A DNA stretch of 64,000 bases from Oscillospiraceae bacterium (lineage in GTDB: Bacteria > Bacillota > Clostridia > UBA1381 > UBA9506): contig SVJS01000001.1 of the NCBI GenBank assembly GCA_015068855.1, forward strand, positions 1 to 64,000, written 5' to 3'. Positions 1-7,737 of this stretch are shown piece after piece (within the stretch, counting starts at the first letter, position 1; each line of letters begins with the position of its first letter). The position numbers and the translations under genes were made by a program. A model generated the notes under the pieces. The model saw only the letters and a program-made list of their open reading frames with translations, searched no databases and was not told the DNA's origin.

Positions 1-766
1 TTTCGCCGTGATAAGAGCGAAGATAACTGCTGTCTAAAATAATATATGCAATATAATAAAGGCTTCTTGAAATATCGCTTATAGTGTATCTGAAATGATA
101 CTTGAAAAATTGCAGATTTCCCATTCCGGTCTCATAGTCTGTCATTTTATCTGCCTCATTTTTTTTGCGTATACGCTTAATACGAAAAGTCAGCAATACT
201 ACTGCAATTGTAAGCAGCAAACAAGTTAAAAGCAAAATAGCAAGCCAGAAGTGGTTTGTTTTTGAACTTTTCTCTGCATAAGAAAGATATATTCCTCTTT
301 TGACGTCTTCGGGAATGTAACTTGCTGCAGCTTTGGTTTTCGAAATCAGTTCATCATCCGCAAGACTTGTGAAAACAAGGCCTGATTTCACTATTCTGCC
401 GTCCTTTTCAAAGGATACGAGTTCTAAATAATCCTTATAATAAGGCAAGGTGCCAATGTTTGGAGACGAAGAAACAATCTCCACCTGCAAATTATCTCCC
501 ATTATATTTTTTTCAGCTTTATTGCCATTAATATAAACAAAATCCACACCCGAGCGTTTAGATATAATCTCCAGCATATCAGGAATAATACCACAATACA
601 AGCTGTTATCCTCGTCATAAAATTCAACCGGATAATTATCAGGACTTCCTGCTACATAGATACAATCTCCCATGCCCTCAGTTTTTTCGGCAGTGTAAAC
701 CTCCGCACAAACCGGCCGGACACAGAAAATAACCAGCAGGAATATTGCAATCATACATTTTCTCAT
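1..766 (-). CDS. Solute-binding domain / GGDEF membrane protein (3' end outside window)
   Basis: About 255 residues are visible and the gene runs off the left edge. It begins at an ATG behind AGGTG. Residues 1-21 form a signal peptide. Residues ~35-150 look like a bacterial type-3 extracellular solute-binding domain (a short YPVEFYDED stretch, then a GIIPDMLEIIS helix). One membrane helix lies at ~172-194. A GGDEF-type domain begins near residue 209 with DYETGMGN in place of the usual DxLTGxxN. This architecture is that of a ligand-sensing diguanylate cyclase or a degenerate c-di-GMP effector. The GGDEF catalytic motif itself lies outside the window, so activity cannot be judged. It is the last visible gene of the riboswitch-controlled operon. 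Not recognised at gene-name level. Confidence 0.7.
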   Translation of the reverse strand, partial: MRKCMIAIFLLVIFCVRPVCAEVYTAEKTEGMGDCIYVAGSPDNYPVEFYDEDNSLYCGIIPDMLEIISKRSGVDFVYINGNKAEKNIMGDNLQVEIVSSSPNIGTLPYYKDYLELVSFEKDGRIVKSGLVFTSLADDELISKTKAAASYIPEDVKRGIYLSYAEKSSKTNHFWLAILLLTCLLLTIAVVLLTFRIKRIRKKNEADKMTDYETGMGNLQFFKYHFRYTISDISRSLYYIAYIILDSSYLRSYHGE

Positions 767-788
767 TTATCAAATCACCTCGCCTCCG

Positions 789-2009
789 TCAAATATTCAT
801 CTTCTTTCGTTCAATGCGTCCCCAATCAAGTTTTTTCTTTTTATAGCCACGAAACGCCGTGAGTCTTACAAATGCCATTATAAACCTTAAAGTTGTAACC
901 TCAAAAAAGCAAAGCATTATGGCTTTCATACAGTCTTTGAAGGTAACTGTCAAATCAATGGTCTGTATTCTTGAGAAAAATGCCGTAAGTGTCAGTATGG
1001 AGTTATATGACGCATAAATCAGCATAAAAAGGAGCATGAACGGCAAGTTTAGTAAATCAATGCAATATGCCGCTACCATAGTAAACACACCAAACACCTC
1101 TATAAACGGCGAAAGTAATTCATACAGCAAAAAGTACATATATGAAATAAAACCAACTGCACCGAATTTAGGATTTGCCATCATCTTTTTATGCTTCCAC
1201 ATAGTCTGGAAAAGTCCAAGATGCCAACGCTTTCTCTGCTTTTTCAGGTCGCCTAATTTTTCAGGCACCTGCGTCCAGCATACTGCATCAGTTGCATATT
1301 TAATAGAATAGGGAATCTGATTTGTAAGGCAGTAGGAATGAAGCTTCACCACAAGTTCCATATCTTCGCCCATTGTGCCGTGGTCATAGCCGCCTGCTGC
1401 GATAACTGCTTCTTTTTTGAACATACCAAACGCTCCCGATATAATCAGCGAGCCATTAAAATGGTCAAATAAAATTCTTGACGCCAAGAACGAACGGTCG
1501 TATTCGAGTAGCTGCATACAAGCTAAAATATTCTTAGGAAGTCTGTATTTTATAACTCTGCCATCTTTGAGCGTTACATCATTACATGGTCTTACCGTTC
1601 CGCCTACCGCAACCACATTGTCTTCTTCCAAAACAGGAATTACAATCTTTTTTAAGGAATCATATTGCAGAACGGAGTCTGCATCCATACAGATAAAGTA
1701 CGGATACTGCGCAGCGTTGATACCCATATTCAGCGCATCTGCTTTACCGCCGTTTTTCTTGCGAATAAGAGTAAGAGGAACCTTCTGTTCATAAGATTCA
1801 TAAATAAATTCCTCCGGCTGACAGGCTATACTTCTGTGGAGAGGTCGTCTTACCGGATGCATATTATATGCATCAATTAAAACGCGTGATGTTTCATCCT
1901 TTGATCCGTCATCCACAACGACAATCTCGTAAAGTTTATAATCCAGCGATAGTAAGGATTTAAGAAGTACAAGTATAATAGAAACTACTGTTATAATATA
2001 TTTTTTCAA
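789..2009 (-). CDS. Family 2 glycosyltransferase, N-terminal motif apparently deleted
   Basis: A 406-residue membrane glycosyltransferase of the processive GT2 type (PgaC/BcsA-like), expected to polymerise or extend an exopolysaccharide. Visible motifs are VVVDDGSKDE (~30-39), NGGKADALN (~86-94), the DxD-type CMDADS (~107-112), MGEDMEL (~213) and KKQRKRW (~256-262). About three C-terminal membrane helices follow from ~285. The start is TTG with GGAGG eight bases upstream. Unusual feature: the first beta strand with its PAYNE-type motif, normally before the SLLSLDY helix, is missing. The N-terminal hydrophobic peptide runs straight into KSLLSLDY, as after an in-frame deletion of roughly 80 codons. 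It may therefore be inactive. It sits 20 bases after the CotH-type gene in the same operon. Confidence 0.8.
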   Translation of the reverse strand: MKKYIITVVSIILVLLKSLLSLDYKLYEIVVVDDGSKDETSRVLIDAYNMHPVRRPLHRSIACQPEEFIYESYEQKVPLTLIRKKNGGKADALNMGINAAQYPYFICMDADSVLQYDSLKKIVIPVLEEDNVVAVGGTVRPCNDVTLKDGRVIKYRLPKNILACMQLLEYDRSFLASRILFDHFNGSLIISGAFGMFKKEAVIAAGGYDHGTMGEDMELVVKLHSYCLTNQIPYSIKYATDAVCWTQVPEKLGDLKKQRKRWHLGLFQTMWKHKKMMANPKFGAVGFISYMYFLLYELLSPFIEVFGVFTMVAAYCIDLLNLPFMLLFMLIYASYNSILTLTAFFSRIQTIDLTVTFKDCMKAIMLCFFEVTTLRFIMAFVRLTAFRGYKKKKLDWGRIERKKMNI

Positions 2010-2029
2010 AACCTGTACCTCCTTTTTCT

Positions 2030-3160
2030 TTAATCTGATACTTCATTATATTTTTTCGTCTTTGATTCTGCGCTATTTTGACGAAGTGATTCGATATTTT
2101 CGTCCATAAATGCAATTCGTTTGGTAATAAAATCCTTCATCTGTGAAATTGCTTCATCATAATCTCTTGGATTTCTCTCGGTAGGATGCATAAGGTCATA
2201 CTCCTGATTGAAGGTGTAACCCCATCTTTCGTAATTTCTGTCCATTGCCGCGCCTAAATACTCTATGGTATCATCAATAAATCCAAATAAGTATTCTTCG
2301 CTGAAAACTGTTTTTCTGAGTTCTGCGTATCTTGTAATAACCCTATCTGTAAAATCCGAGTCCATAAAAAGCATTTGATACCACAGCCCCGAGTTCAGCC
2401 TGAAATCATCTGTTGGCATTGCGCTCTCCTGATAGGCATCAAGTGCCGAGTTAAAGTCCCATACACACATTTTGTATTTACCGTCTATGTCCTTGTATAT
2501 ATAGGTTGAAAGAGCTCCTGCATCATAGTTACAGGTGAATTCATTAATTAAAAAATAGTCAACAAATGAATCTATATCAATGTAATTCTTGTATCCATAC
2601 TTCTCGTTGTTGTAGTCATAGGAATAAAGCGTTTTTTCAAATAATGAAAACTCATTTTTTATTGCCTCTTTAAGCTCAGGTGTACTATTTTTAGCACCGG
2701 GATAAACAAGCTCATGCTGGGTTTTTGCACGGGTTGTATAGTTAGTAAAAGGATAGAGCTTGTTTGCTTCTTCGGTATCACCCCAATCGAGGCGAAGAGC
2801 ATAACCTGAAAATGTATTGTCTTTTTTGTTTACCTGAAGATTCAGTCTTGAACCTTCTTTTCCGGCAGTTATCATTTCTGTTGCAAGATAAAGACCTCTG
2901 TATTCACCATTTAATACAAGCTCGAAAAATCGCACATTCGGGCTATTATTACCAATAACCGTCATAACCATTGAGGTAAGAACGGTTAAAACAACCAGTG
3001 AAACATTAAACTTTTTACTGTAAATTGTTCCGCGGTGTGAAATCATATAGGATACGAAAATCAAAAATCCCAGAATTCCCGAAACTAAAATATTTGCTGC
3101 AATCTGCTCCCAACTAAGTGTGGTTTGGTCTTTAATTAAGTTAAAAATCTGACTTCTCAT
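2030..3160 (-). CDS. Chimeric protein: DUF4956 membrane N-terminus joined to CotH kinase-like C-terminus
   Basis: A 376-residue ORF of two unlike parts. Residues 1-72 match the start of DUF4956 membrane proteins, with helices at ~22-41 and ~52-70. From ~75 on it is a CotH-type atypical protein kinase without its own N-terminus: LNGEYRGLYLATE (~83-95), NEFTCNYDAG with Asp213, and VWDFNSALD with Asp235, which are plausible equivalents of the catalytic and metal-binding aspartates. Related Clostridial loci usually carry separate VTC, DUF4956 and CotH genes in this order. This ORF is best explained by a deletion that fused the end-truncated DUF4956 gene to a start-truncated cotH. It could be a real fusion or an assembly artefact. 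It lies 17 bases from the VTC gene. Confidence 0.75.
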   Translation of the reverse strand: MRSQIFNLIKDQTTLSWEQIAANILVSGILGFLIFVSYMISHRGTIYSKKFNVSLVVLTVLTSMVMTVIGNNSPNVRFFELVLNGEYRGLYLATEMITAGKEGSRLNLQVNKKDNTFSGYALRLDWGDTEEANKLYPFTNYTTRAKTQHELVYPGAKNSTPELKEAIKNEFSLFEKTLYSYDYNNEKYGYKNYIDIDSFVDYFLINEFTCNYDAGALSTYIYKDIDGKYKMCVWDFNSALDAYQESAMPTDDFRLNSGLWYQMLFMDSDFTDRVITRYAELRKTVFSEEYLFGFIDDTIEYLGAAMDRNYERWGYTFNQEYDLMHPTERNPRDYDEAISQMKDFITKRIAFMDENIESLRQNSAESKTKKYNEVSD

Positions 3161-3177
3161 TATAAAATCTCCTTTGC

Positions 3178-3870
3178 TTAAATTTCTGCATAGCTTTGCT
3201 GTCTTGCGAGTGCGTATTTACTTACCGACAGCTCACTTTTGTTGATACTGTTTATAAACTGCCTGATATAATCAAGCAAAAATCCGTTGAACTTTACCTC
3301 AAGCACCACATTAAACTTATCTAAAACAGGATACATTACAAGATTTTCCGAAAATAAATCAAAATTGGTTTCCGTTGCCACAATGTTATTGTCAAAGGTA
3401 ATTCTGATTTTATTTTCCTTTGCAATATACGCCTTTCGATTGTACTGCACGATTGTCTTAGGGCGGTAGCACTTATAATGCATAAGTCCATAGCACTCTT
3501 TTGCAAAATCCTCCTCGTATTTCAACAAAACTTCATACTTTCCGGCAATTAACGCCTCGCTATCAGCTTTTGTCATACGAAGGGAGCGTTTTTTCTGGTT
3601 AGCTCCTTGCTTTTGCTTCATTTCAAGCATAGCAAAATCGTGCTTTGGGTCATAAATTCTAAGCCGTATTTTGCGCCTTGTTTCAACGCCTTCGAGCTTT
3701 TCGAAAAAATCATCATCATATACCGTATCAAAATAGAGCGACCTTATTATGTATCCGTCTGTTCCGTTATGCTCATCTTGTATCATAAGCATATCAAGAT
3801 AATGAGATTTATCCCGAAACTCATCAATATTTATTAAAAATTTCTTTTCCTCTCTTGTTACTACGTTCAT
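3178..3870 (-). CDS. VTC domain polyphosphate polymerase-like protein
   Basis: A 230-residue stand-alone VTC domain, full length for the bacterial form. The VTC fold is a beta tunnel that in yeast Vtc4 makes polyphosphate from ATP. Tunnel-type charged strands are visible: the N-terminal TREEKKF, the RSLYFDT strand (~43-49), RRKIRLRIYD (~65-74), LEMKQK (~82) and LEVKFNG (~192). In many Firmicutes this gene heads operons with DUF4956, CotH and GT2 genes and is thought to act in surface-polymer modification. It is the first gene after the c-di-GMP riboswitch and its terminator. The start is an ATG with GGAGG upstream. The VTC family call is firm; a polyphosphate product is inference. Confidence 0.88.
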   Translation of the reverse strand: MNVVTREEKKFLINIDEFRDKSHYLDMLMIQDEHNGTDGYIIRSLYFDTVYDDDFFEKLEGVETRRKIRLRIYDPKHDFAMLEMKQKQGANQKKRSLRMTKADSEALIAGKYEVLLKYEEDFAKECYGLMHYKCYRPKTIVQYNRKAYIAKENKIRITFDNNIVATETNFDLFSENLVMYPVLDKFNVVLEVKFNGFLLDYIRQFINSINKSELSVSKYALARQQSYAEI

Positions 3871-3885
3871 ACAATTCCTCCGCTT

Positions 3886-3939
3886 AAAACAAAAAGCTGC
3901 AATAATAGAAAGCCTTGAAAGACCTTTATCATTGCAGCT
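3886..3939 (-). terminator. Riboswitch expression-platform terminator
   Basis: On the minus strand AGCTGCAAT pairs with ATTGCAGCT around an extended stem and is followed by a T-rich tract, just before the ribosome site of the VTC gene. Its 5' arm overlaps the 3' edge of the c-di-GMP aptamer. Ligand binding should therefore alter termination, but the direction (ON or OFF) cannot be read with certainty. Confidence 0.8.
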
Positions 3940-4010
3940 GGACTGGCATAGTATAAAACCTTAGCCTCTTTGCTTTGCGTCACCGGCTTTCGCCGATTTT
4001 GCTAAATATT
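3935..4010 (-). promoter_or_regulatory. Cyclic di-GMP-I (GEMM) riboswitch aptamer
   Basis: The minus strand carries the GEMM hallmarks in order: AGCAAAA, a P1b-type hairpin GGCGAAAGCC with a GAAA tetraloop, the invariant GACGCAAAGC joining segment, AGGCTAAGG, and a 3' ATGCCAG strand. This is the class I c-di-GMP aptamer. It lies between a strong promoter and a terminator upstream of the VTC-CotH-GT2-GGDEF genes, so c-di-GMP should set read-through into this operon. Confidence 0.92.
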
Positions 4011-4021
4011 AAACTTCTATT

Positions 4022-4050
4022 AGTTTACCACAATGAACTGAATTTGTCAA
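4022..4050 (-). promoter_or_regulatory. Sigma-A promoter of the riboswitch operon
   Basis: TTGACA, 17 bases, TAAACT on the minus strand, immediately upstream of the aptamer and just past the stop codon of the preceding cyclase gene. This gives a leader of roughly 150 bases before the VTC start. Confidence 0.85.
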
Positions 4051-4058
4051 ACAACTTT

Positions 4059-4748
4059 TTAATCTCTGGCAAAAATCCAAAGTGTATTGTTTACGGCACT
4101 CTCCTCATTACACAACTTGTAAACACTTAACACTACGGTGTCTCCGTTTGTCTTTCTATATGTTGTTCTTGGTGTTTTACCTTCTAAAAGCTGTCTTTTT
4201 AGTGCATCATAATTCAAAAAGCTCATTATTGCTCTGTGGAACTCAGGCGCAACAGAATCATCTATATATTTGGTTAAAAGAGCGGAAAAATGTTCCTCGC
4301 TTTCGTTATATCCAAGGTACGCGGGCATTAAAATACGATGTGCTTTATTTGTATCCAAGTCCACACGATATATTCCGTTATATTTTTCCTTCATAACGGA
4401 AATCATCGTATCAATTTCTAAAATACCCGTCTTTGTATGAACGTACCTATTATCATTATCACTTAAAGCTTTCTTTGTTTCTTTAGCCTGATAATACTGT
4501 GCTTTCGCCTCATACATTCTGATCTCGGCTTCTCGCACCATTTCTTCGGTATTCATATTCTGTGTTCTGTACGACATACCAACCGCAACATGATAATCCA
4601 TTGGCTCCAGCTGCCGAGTCAGCATATCAATGCCTTGTTTTATATCATCCTGAGAGGTATCCCTGGCAAATACCAAGAACTCATCTCCGCCCATTCTATA
4701 TATCTTATGACCGTAGAATACTTCTTTTAGCGTATTGGCAATATACAA
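4059..4748 (-). CDS. C-terminal part of a frameshifted diguanylate cyclase (GGDEF motif plus PAS-like tail)
   Basis: Continues, in another frame, the protein encoded at 4727-6358. It supplies the second half of the GGDEF domain, with an intact RMGGDEF active-site loop at ~18-24, and then a ~110-residue tail that looks like a divergent PAS or sensor domain. On its own it lacks the DxLTGxxN half of the cyclase fold. One extra T in the TTTT run near 4746-4750 would join the two ORFs into a single ~770-residue protein, so the break is a homopolymer indel, either a real mutation or a sequencing error. No convincing ribosome site precedes the ORF's first ATG, which argues against independent translation. 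Confidence 0.75.
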   Translation of the reverse strand: MYIANTLKEVFYGHKIYRMGGDEFLVFARDTSQDDIKQGIDMLTRQLEPMDYHVAVGMSYRTQNMNTEEMVREAEIRMYEAKAQYYQAKETKKALSDNDNRYVHTKTGILEIDTMISVMKEKYNGIYRVDLDTNKAHRILMPAYLGYNESEEHFSALLTKYIDDSVAPEFHRAIMSFLNYDALKRQLLEGKTPRTTYRKTNGDTVVLSVYKLCNEESAVNNTLWIFARD

Positions 4749-6358
4749 AACATTTCATCGCCGGCAGCATGACCGTATTTATTATTGCGAAGGTGAAGCT
4801 CATTAACATCAATATAAACACACGAAAATTCCTGTGGCTTTTCTTCGTCAAATATCAAAAGGTCTTTTTTATATGTAACACGGTTTGAAACGCCTGTGAG
4901 TGAATCGGTCGTTGCCGCAATCTCTGTTTTGTTCAAATGCTTTTTGTTGTAAATTGCAATGGAAAAACAAACAGCAACATCTTCCAAAAGAAGTCTGACT
5001 GTTCTGCTGTTTTTAGGATTTACAACGCCAAGAATGCCGATGTGATTGTTTTTATCAATAACTGTTGCAAAGGAAAACTCTGTGATTTTATGCTCTTTTA
5101 GAAAATCATAAAAATCGTGGTTCGTTTTTACAAGATGGTTGTTTGGCGTAATGCACATAAGGTTTACAGTGGCATTATTCACCTTGTGAAGTTCTGCAGC
5201 ATAACGAAGGATTTCTGATATAAAATATCTTCTGTCATCACCCGAAAGGATTTCTTCCAAACTGGCAGGTATAGCAAAATAGTAATCTTCTCCGTCAGCA
5301 TCAAAGAATACCGCAGACCGGGATTTTGCAAAGGTGGCAATCTCCTTCAAAGACTCGGAAACATTATTCTGCTGCTGGTTTATTTCCAAAAGCAATTTTC
5401 TGATTTTTGAAGCACACTCTGTCGCAAAGCTTCTTTGTTTTTCGCTGCGCATCAAAATCATAATATAGATAGCCATAATGAGCATCATAATGGCAAATGA
5501 AACAAGGAGTAGCTTAGATATAATGTGTGTTTTTGCAAATACCTGAGACTCGTATCTTGCAAGAGTTATCTTCCAGTTAATTCCTTCAAGTGTAGAAAAA
5601 TGAACATAAAGTTCTTCGTCTTTAAGCACGGATTGGAAAGAGGTATAGCCCTTTTCACTGTTTCTCATTTGCTCATAGGAATAGCCATCATGATATTCCC
5701 TGTTTTTTAAGAAAGAAATATTTCCAAGTTTGTCATTAATGGTGTCGATAATAAGATTTCCTGTTTCATTGTCATAAACAAATAATTGTGCGTCAAGCTC
5801 TTTTGCCATACTGCCATATTTTTTGCCAATAACATCGAGCTTTATTACGCCATACAAAATGCCGACAGTGTTTCCGTTTACTTTGACGGGAACAGCACTT
5901 CTTATGATTTCATAGTTGTCCCTTGTGAGGTCCTTGACTCGTCCGCTTATGTATTCGCCTTTTGCGGCTTCCTCATCAAAGGATATTTGTCCGTTAAGGT
6001 TCAATGTTCCCGCCTTTGTTACAAAGGTATTATCCGGCATCAGTATTCCTATATTTTCAATAAGACCAATCGGTTCAAAAGAGTTAAACATCAAATCAAA
6101 TCTCTCGCCGTCCGAATAAAGCTTTGCTGCAAAATTTGCCATAGTAGCAAGATTCTCTCGGTCGGATAATAGCTGAAGCTCCATATCGTCTTTAATTTGC
6201 TTGGTCTGTATATGCAAATTTTCATACGCCTCATCTTCTGCCGCATAGTAAAAATAACTGACCATAGTCAAAAATACTATACACAAAAGAATTGCTACTA
6301 TTACCGTATATAATATATTGTTTTTTCTATGTTGTTTTTTTCCGTACTTTATTGCCAT
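4727..6358 (-). CDS. Cache-domain diguanylate cyclase, N-terminal part (frameshifted near its 3' end)
   Basis: A 543-residue ORF with a membrane helix at ~15-38, an extracellular Cache-type sensor (~45-278), a second helix at ~281-303, a cytoplasmic GAF-like region (~320-470) and the first half of a GGDEF domain (TTDSLTGVSNR at ~483-493, then YGHAAGDEM). The reading frame then breaks and the ORF ends after a few foreign residues. The active-site GGDEF lies in the neighbouring frame at 4059-4748. If intact, it would make c-di-GMP from two GTP in response to an external ligand. It has its own promoter. The gene it precedes is controlled by a c-di-GMP riboswitch, so the cyclase is the obvious local source of the ligand. 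Confidence 0.82.
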   Translation of the reverse strand: MAIKYGKKQHRKNNILYTVIVAILLCIVFLTMVSYFYYAAEDEAYENLHIQTKQIKDDMELQLLSDRENLATMANFAAKLYSDGERFDLMFNSFEPIGLIENIGILMPDNTFVTKAGTLNLNGQISFDEEAAKGEYISGRVKDLTRDNYEIIRSAVPVKVNGNTVGILYGVIKLDVIGKKYGSMAKELDAQLFVYDNETGNLIIDTINDKLGNISFLKNREYHDGYSYEQMRNSEKGYTSFQSVLKDEELYVHFSTLEGINWKITLARYESQVFAKTHIISKLLLVSFAIMMLIMAIYIMILMRSEKQRSFATECASKIRKLLLEINQQQNNVSESLKEIATFAKSRSAVFFDADGEDYYFAIPASLEEILSGDDRRYFISEILRYAAELHKVNNATVNLMCITPNNHLVKTNHDFYDFLKEHKITEFSFATVIDKNNHIGILGVVNPKNSRTVRLLLEDVAVCFSIAIYNKKHLNKTEIAATTDSLTGVSNRVTYKKDLLIFDEEKPQEFSCVYIDVNELHLRNNKYGHAAGDEMFCILPIR

Positions 6359-6410
6359 ATCTATTCCTTCTTATCTATGATTCAAATTGTTCAATTATAT
6401 AAACGTTATA

Positions 6411-6439
6411 ATTATACCATACAATTCCTATTTTTTCAA
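6411..6439 (-). promoter_or_regulatory. Promoter of the Cache-GGDEF gene
   Basis: TTGAAA, 17 bases, TATAAT on the minus strand, about 50 bases upstream of an AAGGA ribosome site and the ATG at 6358. Confidence 0.8.
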
Positions 6440-6560
6440 TATCTATACTGTTTTTTTTACAAAACACCCCGCTTTTTAAAAGAAAACATTTAATTCTTTA
6501 ACAAGACGACGAATTTTTGTACCAAAATAACCGGTTACAACCTTGCCTTTTCTAAACTAA

Positions 6561-6833
6561 ATCATTGTTGCAACCCATTTCCCGTTACTCAATAAGCATG
6601 GCGCTTATTTTCTTAAAATGTATCAGCACAGGTCTTATGTTCTTGCGCTTGACGGCGCACAGAAACCGAAAGACATGTACGTTGACGAATCAAAAAAAGG
6701 CCTGTCTTTCAGACCTTTTGACGATATACTACTCCTTGGCGGCGGCAGCCACCGCACGGGAAGCCACGGCTCACGATTTGAGGAAAACGGCAAGCTGATT
6801 AACAACCCCGCCACAGATGACAAAAAAGCCTGA
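6561..6833 (+). pseudogene. Remnant of an FAD-dependent oxidoreductase
   Basis: An open frame from just after a TAA at 6558-6560 encodes a fragment typical of the middle of DAO-family FAD-dependent oxidoreductases: VATHFPLLNKHG, FLKMYQHRSYVLAL, GMYVDE-like MYVDESKKGLSFR and LLLGGGSHRTG. There is no N-terminal dinucleotide-binding motif and no C-terminal half, and no ribosome site or start precedes it. The frame loses resemblance after HRTG and ends at a hairpin. This is a decayed internal fragment, probably left by deletions on both sides. Family identity rests on recalled motif resemblance. Confidence 0.6.
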
Positions 6834-6858
6834 ACCCGTCATGCGGGCAGGCTTTTTT
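6822..6858. terminator. Bidirectional hairpin terminator
   Basis: AAAAAAGCCTG and CAGGCTTTTTT flank a CCCG/CGGG stem, giving runs of A and T on both sides. It would terminate the dead gene on the plus strand and also serve the small minus-strand genes that end at 6933. Confidence 0.7.
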
Positions 6859-6932
6859 CTGTTCAAAACACCTTTGATTTTTCGAAAACCTTAACAAGAA
6901 TCAGGCCTATCACAAGACCGGCTATACCCTGT

Positions 6933-7307
6933 TCATCGTTCGCCGGATTGATTGACGCCCTGTTTTTTGACAGTACGAAAGGCGAGCAAACTCTGAATCA
7001 ACAGCGCAATGACTGTTTCAAAAATCAATAACTGATTGGGCAGAAACGGTTTGAAATAATATTCCCATTTTTCTGTTTGAAAGTGCCAGGCAAACAGGCA
7101 GGAGGACACGAAACTGATACCGTTCCCAAGAACCACAAGCCATGGACTTTTGATTTTTGCACTCCCGTAACTGAGCCCTGAAAACCCAAATATCATAACA
7201 AGGTAAAACCAGAGGCTGCCTGATGATGCATCCTCATACATAGCCAAAAAGACAAAGGGGGTACAGTAGCCAAGCAGCAACAACACTTTCATACACGTTG
7301 GTTTCAT
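6933..7307 (-). CDS. Small membrane protein, unknown function
   Basis: 124 residues with about four hydrophobic helices (~5-22, ~31-47, ~56-74, ~92-110) and short polar loops. No catalytic motif is recognised. The ATG has GGAGAG upstream and starts 14 bases after the end of the next gene, so the pair (and probably the lipoprotein gene before them) form one transcript. Odd point: past the shared LLAF region, the neighbouring frame stays open for ~35 more codons (to about 6868) and encodes another hydrophobic stretch, IAGLVIGLILVKVF. The true C-terminus may therefore have been lost to a frameshift. I do not recognise the family. Confidence 0.6.
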   Translation of the reverse strand: MKPTCMKVLLLLGYCTPFVFLAMYEDASSGSLWFYLVMIFGFSGLSYGSAKIKSPWLVVLGNGISFVSSCLFAWHFQTEKWEYYFKPFLPNQLLIFETVIALLIQSLLAFRTVKKQGVNQSGER

Positions 7308-7321
7308 TCTGCCATCTCTCC

Positions 7322-7723
7322 TTACGTGACGCCTATCCGACAGTCCACCGCAACGCCATTTTCCATGGGTATAATGAGCCAGGCCGTATCCATAAAATCC
7401 ACGCCGAGATAATAGGTCAACGTGCTTTCATCAGGGAATTCGCCCCGCGGGAGCTTGAAGCGTTCGGGGGCGTTTTCATATTCCTCGCCCAGAAGGCTGA
7501 CAATCTCCTGCTCGCTCATGCCGAGGATGGTATGCTTTGCAATCAGGTTGGAAACAATTTTATGTCTGTCCTCAGGGCACTCAGTCCACTTTCTGACCGT
7601 AAACGTACGGCTCCATTTCCAGACACCCAGCAGGGCAAAGAGGCTGACAAACAGCAACAGAAACAGGCTCGCAACCGTATAATTAAATATCCTGGCTCGT
7701 TTGATTTCCCGCTCCCTGTCCAT
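7322..7723 (-). CDS. Membrane-anchored small protein, unknown function
   Basis: I chose the ATG at 7721-7723 (133 residues, starting MDREREI) because AGAGGTG stands five bases before it. A longer ORF start at 7762 would overlap the upstream gene and lacks a ribosome site. The protein has a charged N-terminus, one membrane helix (~17-37) and an extracytoplasmic domain. That domain contains GMSEQEIVSLLGE, the type of helix-turn seen in small BamE/SmpA-like folds, but I cannot claim homology. It sits between a lipoprotein gene and a membrane-protein gene, which suggests a small envelope-associated set. Confidence 0.6.
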   Translation of the reverse strand: MDREREIKRARIFNYTVASLFLLLFVSLFALLGVWKWSRTFTVRKWTECPEDRHKIVSNLIAKHTILGMSEQEIVSLLGEEYENAPERFKLPRGEFPDESTLTYYLGVDFMDTAWLIIPMENGVAVDCRIGVT

Positions 7724-7737
7724 AAGCGCACCTCTTC

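Noticed and set aside
3935-4050. Repeated short elements considered as CRISPR or tRNA-like structure
   Set aside because: The conserved segments and the GAAA-capped hairpin fit the c-di-GMP-I aptamer; there is no repeat-spacer pattern and no cloverleaf.
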